Positions 12,055 through 22,175 of a DNA stretch of 64,000 bases are shown piece by piece. Below the pieces are notes generated by a model. That model saw nothing but the letters and a program-made list of their open reading frames with translations. It searched no databases and was not told where the DNA came from. The position numbers were made by a program, and so were the translations under genes. This DNA comes from Cordilura impudica (lineage: Eukaryota; Arthropoda; Insecta; Diptera; Scathophagidae): positions 179,742,626-179,806,625 of the forward strand of contig OY821520.1 in assembly GCA_963682025.1 (NCBI GenBank). Reading direction: 5' to 3'. Position 1 is the stretch's first letter; every line of letters starts with the position of its first letter.

Positions 12055-12261
12055 ACAACTGCGTTAGCGCAGCATTGTTTTGATAGCGGACACACAGCAG
12101 ACCTTACGAATGTCAAAATATTAGACAAGGAAAAAAAGGAAAACAAAAGATATACTCTTGAGTCTCTTAGAATAAAACAGAACTCAAACAATGTAGTCAA
12201 TATAAAAGAAGAAAAGGATGGGACGAATTGCAAATTACATCTTAACATTAGTTTAGTTTAA
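12055..12261 (+). pseudogene. Penelope-like element, GIY-YIG endonuclease C-terminus
   Basis: One open frame reads HCFDSGHTADLTNVKILDKE, then KRYTLESLRIKQ, ending at a stop at 12259-12261. The GH...DF/DLxxVKILDKE...KRxxLExxxI pattern is the C-terminal signature of Penelope-like retroelement endonucleases. The RT and the first part of the GIY-YIG domain are absent, so this is a 5'-truncated copy. The upstream ~50 bp may continue in a shifted frame. Identification is from memory of the family motif. Confidence 0.7.
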
Positions 12262-12548
12262 AAAACTGTTCAACTGTGATATAAACATAAAGGAAAAAAA
12301 TTATACTGTGATATTTACTTTTTGATTATTTTTACAATTATTATTATTATTATTATGTGTTTTATGTCGTTATGTCGTATAAAAACAAGGAAAAATGTTT
12401 TAATATAAAATGTGAAAAATTGACAAAAAGATTATATGTAAGTTATATGTTTTCCAAGAGTGTCTAATAATCATATTGTTGATGTTTTACTAAATATTAT
12501 CCCTTTGTATATCTATGTCGTTACCAGATCTAAAAAATTATAATATCC

Positions 12549-12580
12549 CTGAAGAAGTTGGAAAAAATCCCAACGAAACG
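12549..12580 (+). ncRNA. Hammerhead-ribozyme-like core motif
   Basis: CTGAAGA at 12549-12555 is followed by a five-base-pair hairpin (GTTGG 12557-12561, CCAAC 12570-12574) and then GAAA at 12575-12578. That is the order CUGANGA, stem II, GAAA of a hammerhead ribozyme. One extra A sits before stem II, and I could not find convincing stems I and III, so activity is doubtful. Its place 290 bp downstream of a Penelope endonuclease remnant fits, since Penelope elements carry hammerheads in their terminal repeats. Confidence 0.4.
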
Positions 12581-12801
12581 TAGGATGAAATAATTAAATA
12601 AATAATCTTTTATTTACATTTATTACGGCCTTAAAAGCCCATTAGAAGAATTTCTAAATATATAAAAAAAAGATACAATAAAAAAACGTCGACAAAAAAC
12701 TGAAATATAAATTTTAAATTCTAGTACATAATGGACTTTAAACAATGTTTGCAACTATAATCTTGTATCGACCTTTGTCAAGATAGGACATGTTTACTTA
12801 C

Positions 12802-12946
12802 CAATCCTTTTTGAAGTGAATCTACTACAATTTTGAGTATCATATATGTCCAAACGATATGAAGAATTAGTAGCATGATAAGCAGAATATTGAATATGTA
12901 ATAAGCAGGAAACATAGGAAGAATTCTAGGGGCTTCAACCGATGAG
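12802..12946 (-). CDS. schlank: schlank (ceramide synthase) coding exon, downstream of the giant intron
   Basis: The minus strand reads a TTTCAG acceptor, then SSVEAPRILPMFPAYYIFN, a hydrophobic helix and ILKIVVDSLQKGL, ending at a GTAAGT donor. This is the last transmembrane part of the TLC domain of insect ceramide synthase (schlank). The codon split across the junction completes in phase with exon 40566-40681 (TAC AG|C TCA). Ceramide synthase joins a fatty acyl-CoA to a sphingoid base in the ER membrane. The exon is free of damage, so the gene looks live. The final exon with the C-terminal tail was not found further left. Confidence 0.93.
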
Positions 12947-12949
12947 CTG

Positions 12950-14500
12950 AAATTAAATAATGTTTATATAAATCAAAATTATTGGCGTTTAGAATTAGAG
13001 CAGTGTTTAAAATATTTCAACTGAAATCTCGTTTTATAACCAAATATTTTTGATTCTCAGGAAACGGGAAAAATTAAATATTTTCCCGACATTTTAGTAA
13101 AATTAAATTGTGGTGAAATGTGCAAAAAAAAAAATAATAATTTTTATTAAAAATTACACAGTTCATATGTGAAAATATGTGATAGTTTAATATTATCGTA
13201 TGAAACTCGTATGTTTAATTTATCCAAATATTGAAAATATTAAAGTTATTGTTGTAGTTTCGAGCGACTTTTTACCGAAGTTTGTCTTACTATAAAAAAC
13301 TATATATAAAGATTTAACACAAACAAAAAAATAACTTCAATTAATTTTACATTTTCAGCTTTATTTTTAAGTTTATGAACTTGTATTTCAGCAATAAAAT
13401 CTTTATTATTGTAGAATATTTCTTAAATGTATAGTTCAAATTTAGCTGTACTAACATATATTTTTTAAATTTATTTATGGGTCAATTGCAATCTAAACGC
13501 AATTTTTTTTTGTCCCCGCTGTTTCTATTCAGTTTTGAGGTAAAAAAAAATATAGCAAGCACAAGAAATATATTTCTCAGAATTCTAAAATTATAATTAC
13601 TGGAGATCAGTATTTTATTGCTCCCTCATACTCGCTTCATACAAAAGCACTTGTCTCTAGCTGCACGTTATGATAAACAATATGAAAAAAACTGAAAACA
13701 AAGTTAACTGAAATCATGTAATAATTGTTTTGTAAATATTGTAATTGTTTCTTAAATTTTGTTATATGTATTCTTATTAGCAAAACATTACGAATGCGGA
13801 TACGAATATTTGAAAACATTTTGTTCCCGCGCATTGTCGTGAACGCCACGCTTTTTAATTTTTTTTTTTTTAATTTACTGATTTGGTTATCGAATTGGGC
13901 TGAGGAGCATTAGAATAAGAAAGTGCTTTCTTTAAGAAATACAAAATATAAAGAATTAAAAAACACAATAACTAGTGTTATTTTACGTCTGTTTTTAGTA
14001 AGCAAATGTAAGTACGTAAATAAATGTTACACTTTATAATGTTACATTTTATAATGTTTACCTTTCCCATTTAAGATGTTGCATTTTTAATGATAAGAAT
14101 AGAACATAAAATTACAACTTTGCAACTTTTTTTTAAATTAACAGCTAATTTGGTTGACGTTTTCATTCTTGGACAAAAAAAAAGACATTGATATTTTCCA
14201 TATTAATAATTTATTTAAAAAAAAACAATAAAAATTACGCTTTTCCTTATTTTATTTTTTTTTTTGTTTCTTCACACAAATACACATTTATAAACAACAT
14301 AATTTTGTTTCAATTTAATTTTATTGAGTCTTTTTCGTTACATTAAATGAGATACAAAAAAAAAAAAAACTATTTAAAAAACACAATTGTCAGCTGTTTT
14401 ATCATGCGATTTTTTGGAGTGCGAAAAATTCAGCTTTTTCAGATTTTATAGTGCGACATTTTTAGAAAAGAACACGTTACCCTTTCGCAAGGTTGTCATT
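12950..14500. other. AT-rich intronic spacer
   Basis: About 1.5 kb of AT-rich DNA within the intron. The short open frames overlap on both strands and resemble nothing I know. Runs of A or T of 9-13 bases are frequent. AGAAAAGAACAC occurs twice (about 14463 and 14511) just before the transposase relic. Confidence 0.5.
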
Positions 14501-15400
14501 TTTTTTTAGAAAAGAACACAAAAAGAGAAAAAAAGTGTGAAATGGGAAAAACGTGTAACATTTTTGTCAGAAAAGAAAACGCCATTAGCAATACGACTTT
14601 TAATAGAAATGCGAAAAGAATGAAAGGTGACATCCCTGTACTTCAGCGGGTGCGAGCTAAAGAAAGGGAATGTGTGCGTGCTAAAAGAGAGAGAAATTTC
14701 AAACTAATAATAGCACAAGTAGTACAGCAACTCAAGCATATGACACCCCAGAAAGTATTTTTCTGGTTTCATCAGAACTCTCAAGCAGTGAAAGACAAAT
14801 GTTACCAAGATCAACCGAACTAAACCAAATAATTTTTGCTGAAAAACGACAAAAAAAAAAGGTATAGAAATCGGCTTAGAAGACGAAATCAAGAACTACA
14901 ATTTGAAATCGAGCTCTTAAAACATAAACTTAAAGAATCTGAAAAAGGGAAACGAAAGTACAAAAAAGTTGTCAAAGAGTAAAGAAACAATTACGAGAGA
15001 AATCGAACAAAATTTTTAGTTCTTGCAAAACTTTGAAAGAAACTTTGGCTCAGTTAAAAGAGAAATATAAAGAAAAAAAGTCAAATTGCCCGCTCATGGC
15101 CTCGAAACTTTTAAAACGTTACAGGCTGAAGAAACTGATGACCACTAACAAAGAAGTATATCGAAAATCACCTACTACATAGTAAAAGCACATACAAAAT
15201 AAATGCAGTTACTGACTTCTTTATTAGGGCTGATGTAAGCAGGACTTGCGATGGCAAGAAGGAAACTGTCACTCGTGGAAAAATAAAAAAACAAAATCGA
15301 TACGTATGTGATACGAAGAAAAAACTGTATGAAGTATTTGAAAGTGAAAATAGCAGTATCGATTTGTCATACCCAACGTTTATGTGACTAAAACCTTTTT

Positions 15401-15748
15401 GATGTGTAAACATCTATACGCTCAGGGGGGTAAAAATCTATTTCACAATACAATCACAAAAACAGAGTAAGACAAAAATGGTGTAAGTTATGAGTGTATT
15501 GGTGCAATAAAATTATTGCAGCAATTCAACAACCCTCAAGAATAACACTATTACAAATATAATATCGAAGTATAACAACTAATTCAATAACCAAAAAGTA
15601 TAACACAATCACAAATATAACAATATACAAGTATAACACCTAATTAAACTAGGCTAAATACATAACAACTCTAAATTGAAAAAAATATGCTGAAAGCATA
15701 AGTACTTCCAACTTAAAAATATCTTTAATAACTAGATGTTTACACATC
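15401..15748. mobile_element. Small MITE-like element with 16-bp inverted ends
   Basis: GATGTGTAAACATCTA at 15401-15416 is matched by its exact reverse complement at 15733-15748. The interior is AT-rich with AAGTATAACA-type words repeated. On the left the host transposase reads up to the conserved LKPF block; on the right coding resumes near 15810 after a T-run. No clear target duplication is visible, and the 16-mer is partly self-complementary, so a chance hairpin pair remains possible. Confidence 0.5.
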
Positions 15749-15770
15749 TCCTCTGTGACCGGACTTACAG

Positions 15771-15799
15771 TTTTTTTTTTTTTTTTTTTTTTTTTTTTG
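15771..15799. repeat. Poly-T run
   Basis: An almost uninterrupted run of about 29 T follows TGACCGGACTTACAG. It could be the tail of a minus-strand retroposed sequence or simple slippage. It marks where the transposase relic reading is lost. Confidence 0.8.
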
Positions 15800-17075
15800 T
15801 AAAAAAAAACCTTTAGTTTCGGATAGAAATACCTGTGTTTGCATAGAACACGCCAACATTAATTTAAAGGTTTTGAAACTATTTTAACAAAAAGCTGTTT
15901 CTGCAAGAAGCGATGCACGGCTAGTGAAAGAAGTTGTGTGCAATAGTGAATCAGCTTTTTGCGTTTGGGGTCTATGCAAAACATGCAATACTAAAAAATA
16001 AATAGTTAGCAGAACTACCAGTGCTGATATGAGCAAATGGTTTCAATGGCAGATTGTAACCGAAGAAAGATTAAATAAAATGAGTGCCTCCCAGTATAAA
16101 TTCCATGTAAAAGTAATGAAGATAGAAAAAGTTTCAACATTACCTGAACAGACACGTAATTTTCATAAAGACATGCTGAAATTTAGGAAATGCTCGTTTA
16201 ATGTAAGAAATCAATATAATGCATATCGTTCTGGCAAGGATAATCTAAGAGAAACGGAACTGCTCATCCACATTGACTTTTCCGAAAACTATTTATGTAA
16301 GTTTTCAGAAGAAGTGCAAATGTTTTACCTTGGTGACTCGGAAAATCAAACAACTCTCCATAAGGGCTTAATTTATTTTAAAAAGTTTAAGAAGCCTGTA
16401 AGCTTTTGCTCAATTTTTTAGAGCTTAAAGCATGGACCTGCTGATATTAGACTCACTTAGATTCAATATTGGATTATTTTTTGGATATATTTTATTATTT
16501 TGTAATCGAATCTTTGAGAACAATTTTAAAAATTCGCATGGAAAGGATGCAGCCGATGGTGTGGGTGCAGTCTTTAAGCGAATAGCAGACGCTCTTGTGG
16601 CTCACGGAGAAGACATAGCAGATGCAGAAAAATTGTACACTCGGATTTAGGCAAAATTAATGTGGAATTATTTTACGTAACTCCAAAACAAATTTTCAAT
16701 ACGAACAAAATATTGCCCAAAGAGATATGGCACAAGAGATATTCACAAAACAAATACAAGATCCAGAGGTGAAATATTACACAGAAATCTCTCTTGCTTC
16801 TGCAATGCAAACATCTGGCTGACCGGGAAACTATGTTATTGTCATAAATTTGATCCGAAAAACGAGAACATTGGCTTCAGAGAAATGATTTTTCATAAAA
16901 TGACATACAACGACGTCTACACTGATTAAAAGCATCTCCAATGGAGTATACTCATCAGGGCTATAACTTTATAACATTTTTTGAAAATATCAAAATTGGC
17001 ATACTATAGTCGAATAGGCCATTGAAAGAATTCACGCATCATCAGCGATGAAGTTTCAGCAAAGCTATACACAAA

Positions 17076-17131
17076 ACAAGTAAGAGTGTTAAATTCGGCT
17101 GTTCCGAATTTTTGATACCCTCCACCCAATA
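17076..17131. repeat. Left end of an inverted-repeat element (target of the Transib-type insertion)
   Basis: ACAAGTAAGAGTGTTAAATT and onward to CCCTCCACCCAATA reads, with few differences, as the reverse complement of 38660-38719. This is the outer terminal repeat of an older element. The Transib-type transposon entered it right after CAATA (17127-17131). The rest of the element resumes at 37618. Confidence 0.75.
17127..17131. repeat. 5-bp target-site duplication CAATA (left)
   Basis: CAATA directly precedes the CACAGTG end at 17132 and is repeated directly after CACTGTG at 37618-37622. Five base pairs is the size made by Transib and RAG transposases. Confidence 0.85.
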
Positions 17132-18649
17132 CACAGTGGTTCAAAACCAAAAAAAAAAAGTGGTAATAAGTCTGGAACTTCTAAACTATTGGTTGGATTG
17201 GAATAGTATATTCTAGGCGATTGTAGTCAAGGATATAGGCTTTCAAAATATTTATTTTTGAGATACCCTGTTGTAACACAGGGTGAGCTACAGGGTGCCA
17301 AAGTCGACCACCTCGAGGTGGAAATGCTTTCAAAGCTTGTAACTTTTATAAATATGAAGTGATTTTTACGTTTTTTAAATTTTCCCAATAACCATTAAAT
17401 TATTAACAAAAAACATGCTTATACTACCTAGTTGTCGCTTATGGTTAAAAAAATATTTGATTTTAAAAATCAACATTTGAACTTTTCACCAAATTCTTTC
17501 TTGGTTTTTCGCAAATAACATTTTTATTAAAATAGATAAAAAAAAAATCTAAAAATATGTGGCGATAGCCAGTACTTTTTAAAAAAATACGTTGAAGTAT
17601 TTTTTGAATTATTTCAAACCGTTTAGTGAGCACAAAATCTTAAAGTTGACTTTTTGAATCAGGTTCTAAAAATTGCAAATTTTTGCCAAAAAATACCCTT
17701 CATTCTTTCACTTTTTTCTCACAACCTTGGTAAAACATGTATATATTTTTCTACATATTTTAAAAGAATATGCTTCAGGAATGGTTGTAAGCGAAATTTT
17801 TAATATTTTTGGACATGCACCCTACGTCCAGCATTGGACTAAATTGGGCAATTTAAAAAAAAAAAACTAAGTTTTAAAAGTTAATACAAAAATATCCGCT
17901 CGATTTCTTCAAATATTTCACCGCAGTATTAAAGCCCCAAATATTTTTAATTATTTGCCGCAATAAAATTCACCGCCATTAGATAAACGTGGTCAGGAGG
18001 GCTTAAATGGTGAAAAAAGTCAAATTTTCATAGGAATTTTTTTTGTTAACATAAAAAACATATTAAGATTAGTTATTTTTATATTTTGTTTATTGATTCA
18101 GAACGGCATTTAAATTATCTAAAACACTTCAAAAAATCATTTTGATAACGTTAATAGTTTTTGGGATATTTATATTCAAATTTCAGAAAAAAATATAGAA
18201 AAACTATGGTTTTTCGTTTTTTTTTTGGTTTTTTTGGTAAGGTGGTGTTCCCAAATTTTTGAATTTTACTTATTATTATATATATTGTTAAAGAAGACAT
18301 ATTTATCTATTCAACGATATATAACATGTATATCAAATATATTGCAACATGCTGATATAATGACCCCAAACCACACTCCACAGGCAAAAATTTAGCTATT
18401 TTTCTATTTGTTCATATAAATGGTCATTTACATAGTGAATGACATATTTTTTTATTGTTTTTTGGTAAAGGGTTGCATACGTTTTCATTACTTCAAATAA
18501 TTTTATATATCTTTTCAAAGAAGATATAATTATAAGTTAATGGTGTATGAAATATTTACCTAATGAGTTTCAACTGATCATAAAATTGCCCGAAACTCTG
18601 ATGCTGATTTAATACAAAAAAAAAAAAAAAAAAAACAGGTAAAAAGCCA
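17132..18649. repeat. Left terminal inverted repeat of the Transib-type element
   Basis: Starts CACAGTGG. Its inner ~930 bp (about 17740-18649) is the reverse complement of 31435-32364, and its outer ~600 bp is the reverse complement of 37021-37617. The repeat is AT-rich and non-coding, with a palindromic TCGACCACCTCGAGGTGG patch near 17303. Terminal repeats of 1.5 kb are unusually long for this superfamily, where short ends are the rule. Confidence 0.85.
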
Positions 18650-18765
18650 CTGCCTAAGATATTTTCATTATTAAATAACAAATATAACTAAATTTTTTTT
18701 AATGAGTATTTTTTTATTTGTTTTATAATAGGCTTAAAATTACATAACAATTTTCTGCTTTATTA

Positions 18766-19298
18766 CTAGTTATTTTCTACAAAACAATCGGAAATATCAA
18801 AAGATAAAAGATGTTTTATATCCATAGCTTCGGAATCATCATTTTCTATTTCAAGACTTATTTTTGGTAACCATTTTGTTCTTATGGAGTATATTACTGG
18901 ATCTGATGATATCAATAAATATTCCATTAAATCGGAATTTTGGGCTTCTTTGCTACATTTTCTTGTATTAAAAAGTCTAAAGTGTTTGACATCTCTGTTT
19001 CTAGCTTCTTGTGCTTCTTCAGTCAGTTCTCCCAAGGGCAGGATGCTATTTTGTATTATTTCTTTCCCATGAGCTAATACTTTGTGTACAGTTGGTGTCA
19101 TTGGCCTCCAAGGATATAAGTTCATTAATAATTCCTTAGTTCCACTAGCATATATTTTCAATTTCTCTGCAATAATTTGTTGTTTACTATTAATGACAGC
19201 TAATATTACTTTAAACCGTGCGATTAAAGCCGTGTCAATGCCAGTAATCAAAGAAGTAGTTTCGGGATCTTCAAAGAAACGTCTTGCTGTATTACCAT
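18766..19298 (-). pseudogene. RAG1/Transib-type transposase, C-terminal part (copy A)
   Basis: Encodes, in order, DGNTARRFFEDPE, a helical stretch, then PTVHKVLAHGKEII with the His-x3-His zinc pair and LTEEAQEARNRD with the likely last catalytic Glu. A short acidic tail ends at the stop at 18766. In RAG1 the equivalent order is FARK, HKTLAH, then the catalytic Glu. The frame is cut at 19298 by the Gypsy and continues at 27003. The undisturbed version of this join exists in copy B near 34787, which proves the interruption. Confidence 0.8.
19295..19298. repeat. 4-bp target-site duplication CCAT of the Gypsy (left)
   Basis: CCAT precedes the LTR start TGTAATGATG and recurs at 26999-27002 after the second LTR. 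Copy B of the host sequence has a single CCAT at this point, confirming the duplication. Confidence 0.9.
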
Positions 19299-20100
19299 TG
19301 TAATGATGTAACATACGTATATGTATGAAAGTACACTCATTTGTATTTATTTAATTTTATTTTATTTCTAAATGAATGCACGTGTTATTTGTTTACGTTT
19401 ATTTGTTTATGTTTATTTGTTTACATCTATTTGTTTACATTCATTTGTTTATATCCAAAATTCTCTAAGTACACATGCATTCATAGCTATACATACCATA
19501 CATACCATAAAATACACTAACCCCAAGTGAAGGGTTATATTACAATAAATTAGAATGTCGCTTAGTGAAATTAAACCCCACTTGTAGCGAGGTGACAAAT
19601 TTATGCCAATGAACTTCAACAAAGTTGAAGAATGGAATGTCACTCAATTTTGAAGAAAAATATGAATTGATTTTTGAACGTGCACTGATTGGTCAGTTAA
19701 GCCCCACCTTCAAAAATCAATTAGAAACAAATGTGTATGATAGTATGTATGCATAAATAAAATAGGGATAGATATAATTATTCTAAGTAAAAGATCCCTT
19801 AATTTTTATAATATATAAAGCCAAATTTTTGTAAAAATAAAATCAATCTTAATCATAGTTTTGAATTGGATTCACCAAGAAATAGAGTTGTTTTTATTGG
19901 CATAATCTGCCTACGAGCTCAAACTCTGGCATATCCTGCCTACATGTAAATTACATACAAATAAGTGCATCTAGCGTGCACACGTGCCTTGCTTTGAGGG
20001 AAGCATTTAAAAAACATTCCTCCTAAGATTGGACGGTTCTCACCAGTCTTAGCCACCCAATCTTTGTGTCCTTTCATACACCCTACCTAATAACACTATA
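19299..20100 (+). repeat. Gypsy 5' LTR (802 bp)
   Basis: Begins TGTAATGATG and ends AACACTATA, immediately followed by the primer-binding site. By eye it matches LTR 2 base for base. A CATTTGTTTACAT-type repeat lies near its start, and the TATAAAGCC near 19816 could be a promoter or tail signal. Confidence 0.92.
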
Positions 20101-20112
20101 TGGCGATCCTGC
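20101..20112 (+). other. Primer-binding site of the Gypsy
   Basis: TGGCGATCCTGC follows the LTR end with no gap and begins TGG, complementary to the CCA end of a tRNA. I do not know which tRNA. Related copies of the LTR-end plus primer-site junction recur in the leader at 20134-20157, 20267-20290 and 20294-20315. Confidence 0.7.
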
Positions 20113-20133
20113 AAACACCGATCCTGCCCCCTC

Positions 20134-20315
20134 TTACACTATATGTCGATCCTGCCCCCATACATACACTATATTAAATTTAAATGCCACTATGTACGTA
20201 GATTGCTACAAGGCATACATTATATAACGGTCCAGCGTTTTTTATATTATTTGGCTGGCGTCCCACCTACACTATATGGCGATCCTGCCAAGCTAACACT
20301 ATATGGCGATCCTGG
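20134..20315 (+). repeat. Reiterated LTR-end/primer-site junctions in the Gypsy leader
   Basis: The string ACACTATATGGCGATCCTG, made of the last LTR bases plus the primer site, occurs at the true junction. It recurs near 20135 (with TGTCGATCC), 20268 and 20296. A partial ACACTATAT lies near 20165. Spacing is irregular. Confidence 0.85.
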
Positions 20316-20417
20316 AAAACGAACCTGCAGAATCCTGAAAAAAAAAAAGTTCATAAGGACAAACTCGGAATCTAACTAATACAACTCAAAACTGGTAAAC
20401 CATCAACTAGTATCTAA

Positions 20418-20807
20418 ATGTCTGTCATCAGCGTAGAAGTTCTACCGCCGCTGAAGGACACCCCGTCAAAAGAAGACATCGACGCAATAATATTAAAATA
20501 CGAAGCCTTAGTGAGTAAGGAACAGATTACAGAGGAGTACATCCCAGAAGGCATACCAGAAAACATACCAACATACAAGGCAACACCAAAAAACTATGGT
20601 CCGAGAGCGTTGACCATAGAAGAGTATAGAAAAAGAACATCTGCACCACAATCTCTAGCAACCAAACAACAAAAACCAAAAAGGAGATCGAGAGGGGGTA
20701 AAAAGACCCGAATCGACAAACAACGAAAGGAGTTTAGAAGGCTTATAGCAATCAGCAAGGGAGAGCAGAAACATCAATTCTACCAACAACTCAAGCTTCT
20801 GAACTAG
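20418..20807 (+). CDS. Gypsy leader ORF (129 aa)
   Basis: An ATG at 20418 opens a 129-residue basic protein with an acidic N-terminus, the block PRALTIEEYRKRT near residues 73-85 and a Lys/Arg-rich stretch after it. A small ORF of this kind upstream of gag, with an ALT-EEY motif, is known in mdg1/412-type elements; its function is not established. It ends 141 bp before gag. The codon use is AT-biased like gag and pol. Confidence 0.7.
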   Translation: MSVISVEVLPPLKDTPSKEDIDAIILKYEALVSKEQITEEYIPEGIPENIPTYKATPKNYGPRALTIEEYRKRTSAPQSLATKQQKPKRRSRGGKKTRIDKQRKEFRRLIAISKGEQKHQFYQQLKLLN

Positions 20808-20948
20808 AAAGATGACCACACCTTTAGTAATAATTTATATTTATTTTGTAATTATTTTATGCTATTAAAACGGCAACTAGGATTTGAGCCGCAAATATTA
20901 AAAAATTAGATATGTAAATTAAATAAAACAAAAATTATTTTACTCTAA

Positions 20949-22175
20949 ATGGACAAATTTTATATTATACAAGACTTATTGAAAAACTTGAAGAAACAGC
21001 CAAATAGGAGATATACACAAAAGACAATTAAAGCTAAATTACAACTTGTCAAGGAAATTAGTCAAGAAATAATAAGAGAAACTAAATTAGAAGAAAGGGA
21101 AAACATTTTTAGTACATTAATAAAACTAGAGAAGGAAATATCAAAACTATTAAGACCGATGGAAACAGAAGAACCCCAACCAGAGGGAGAAGAAAAAATA
21201 GAAACACATATAACAGAATTAGAACCAGAAATCGAAAACAATACAAACATGGCATCTTTCAATATAGAAACAGCTTTCAAGATAATCCCTGAATTCAAAG
21301 GTAATTTTCAAGAACTCAAACCATTTCTGACAATAATAAAATTAATATACGACACCTTGAATGATACATCTAAACCAATTCTAATAAACTTTGTTATAAA
21401 CGTAAAATGTAGTTTAACAGTTAGAATGGGAATTGGTTCCAACCCATTGTCAGATTTCAATTCTCTAAAAACATTGCTCACAAATAGGTATAAGAATAAT
21501 CGAACAGTAAGTAAGATACAGAACCTACTCTCTAGATTTCAACAACGAAATGATTCAATCAGCACCTATAGTGATAAAATTTTGAAGTTAATAGATGAAC
21601 TAAACGAAGTGCAGGTACAAGAATTGAAATTAGAAAATGAGACAGAAATAGCCAATGTAAAAAAGATAAATGAACTATATTCGCTAAACATATTCAAACA
21701 AGGTCTGAATGAAAAATATATAAGCACCATTTTTGCTGCACAACCAAAGACACTGAACGAAGCAGTAACCCTGGCCTTGAATGTAGAAAGTCATGTGGAA
21801 AATCAAATTATGTTCTTTAATAGAAATGGAAACAATCCGAATAGGAGAAATAATCAAAGACGTAATAATTCCAATCACAGCCTACAAAATAATAATACTG
21901 GTAGAAATTACAACAATTCCAATAGATATCCTAACAACAATTATTCGAACAATTGTAACAATAGTTCGAACAGGAACAATTATAACAGAAATAACTGCAA
22001 TTCAGATAGGAATAACCATTACGACAGAAATAATAACAATAATAACAATAACAATTCGAATAACCGGAATCATAATAATAGTCAAGATCGTAGAAACAAC
22101 AATAATAGCTCACGAAATATACACGTATTACAGGAAAACTTCCAGAGTCCGGAGGTGACTCGGGCGAACAATTAA
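20949..22175 (+). CDS. Gypsy gag (408 aa)
   Basis: A capsid-type polyprotein. An acidic N-terminal linker is followed by a helical capsid region (about residues 100-280, with FNIETAFKIIPEFKGNFQEL near its start). The tail (about residues 290-400) is extremely Asn-rich, with scattered Arg and Ser, and no CCHC zinc knuckle. Gag builds the particle that packages element RNA; here the Asn/Arg tail may replace the knuckles for RNA binding. The end overlaps the start of pol, which lies in the -1 frame and is reached by frameshifting. Confidence 0.9.
   Translation: MDKFYIIQDLLKNLKKQPNRRYTQKTIKAKLQLVKEISQEIIRETKLEERENIFSTLIKLEKEISKLLRPMETEEPQPEGEEKIETHITELEPEIENNTNMASFNIETAFKIIPEFKGNFQELKPFLTIIKLIYDTLNDTSKPILINFVINVKCSLTVRMGIGSNPLSDFNSLKTLLTNRYKNNRTVSKIQNLLSRFQQRNDSISTYSDKILKLIDELNEVQVQELKLENETEIANVKKINELYSLNIFKQGLNEKYISTIFAAQPKTLNEAVTLALNVESHVENQIMFFNRNGNNPNRRNNQRRNNSNHSLQNNNTGRNYNNSNRYPNNNYSNNCNNSSNRNNYNRNNCNSDRNNHYDRNNNNNNNNNSNNRNHNNSQDRRNNNNSSRNIHVLQENFQSPEVTRANN

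Larger units (their letters stand above)
14542..16929 (+). pseudogene. DDE-type transposase relic of uncertain superfamily
   Basis: Read across frames: a basic N-terminus (14542-14820), a coiled-coil-rich stretch (14850-15120), then VTDFFIRADVSRTCDGKKET near 15205-15270. At 16029-16421 there is an open frame with IHIDFSENYLCK, whose Asp looks catalytic. At 16520-16650 comes HGKDAADGVGAVFKR, which resembles the block holding a catalytic acid or histidine in DDE proteins. I recall similar uncharacterised proteins in insects and cnidarians but cannot name the superfamily. Stops and frameshifts are numerous, and a ~350-bp element interrupts it at 15401-15748. It is upstream of, and partly copied with, the Transib-type element. 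Confidence 0.55.

Noticed and set aside
17132..17160. A true 12/23 recombination signal (heptamer-spacer-nonamer)
   Set aside because: The heptamer CACAGTG is exact, but CAAAACCAA follows after only a few bases and not after 12 or 23. I claim only a heptamer-like end.
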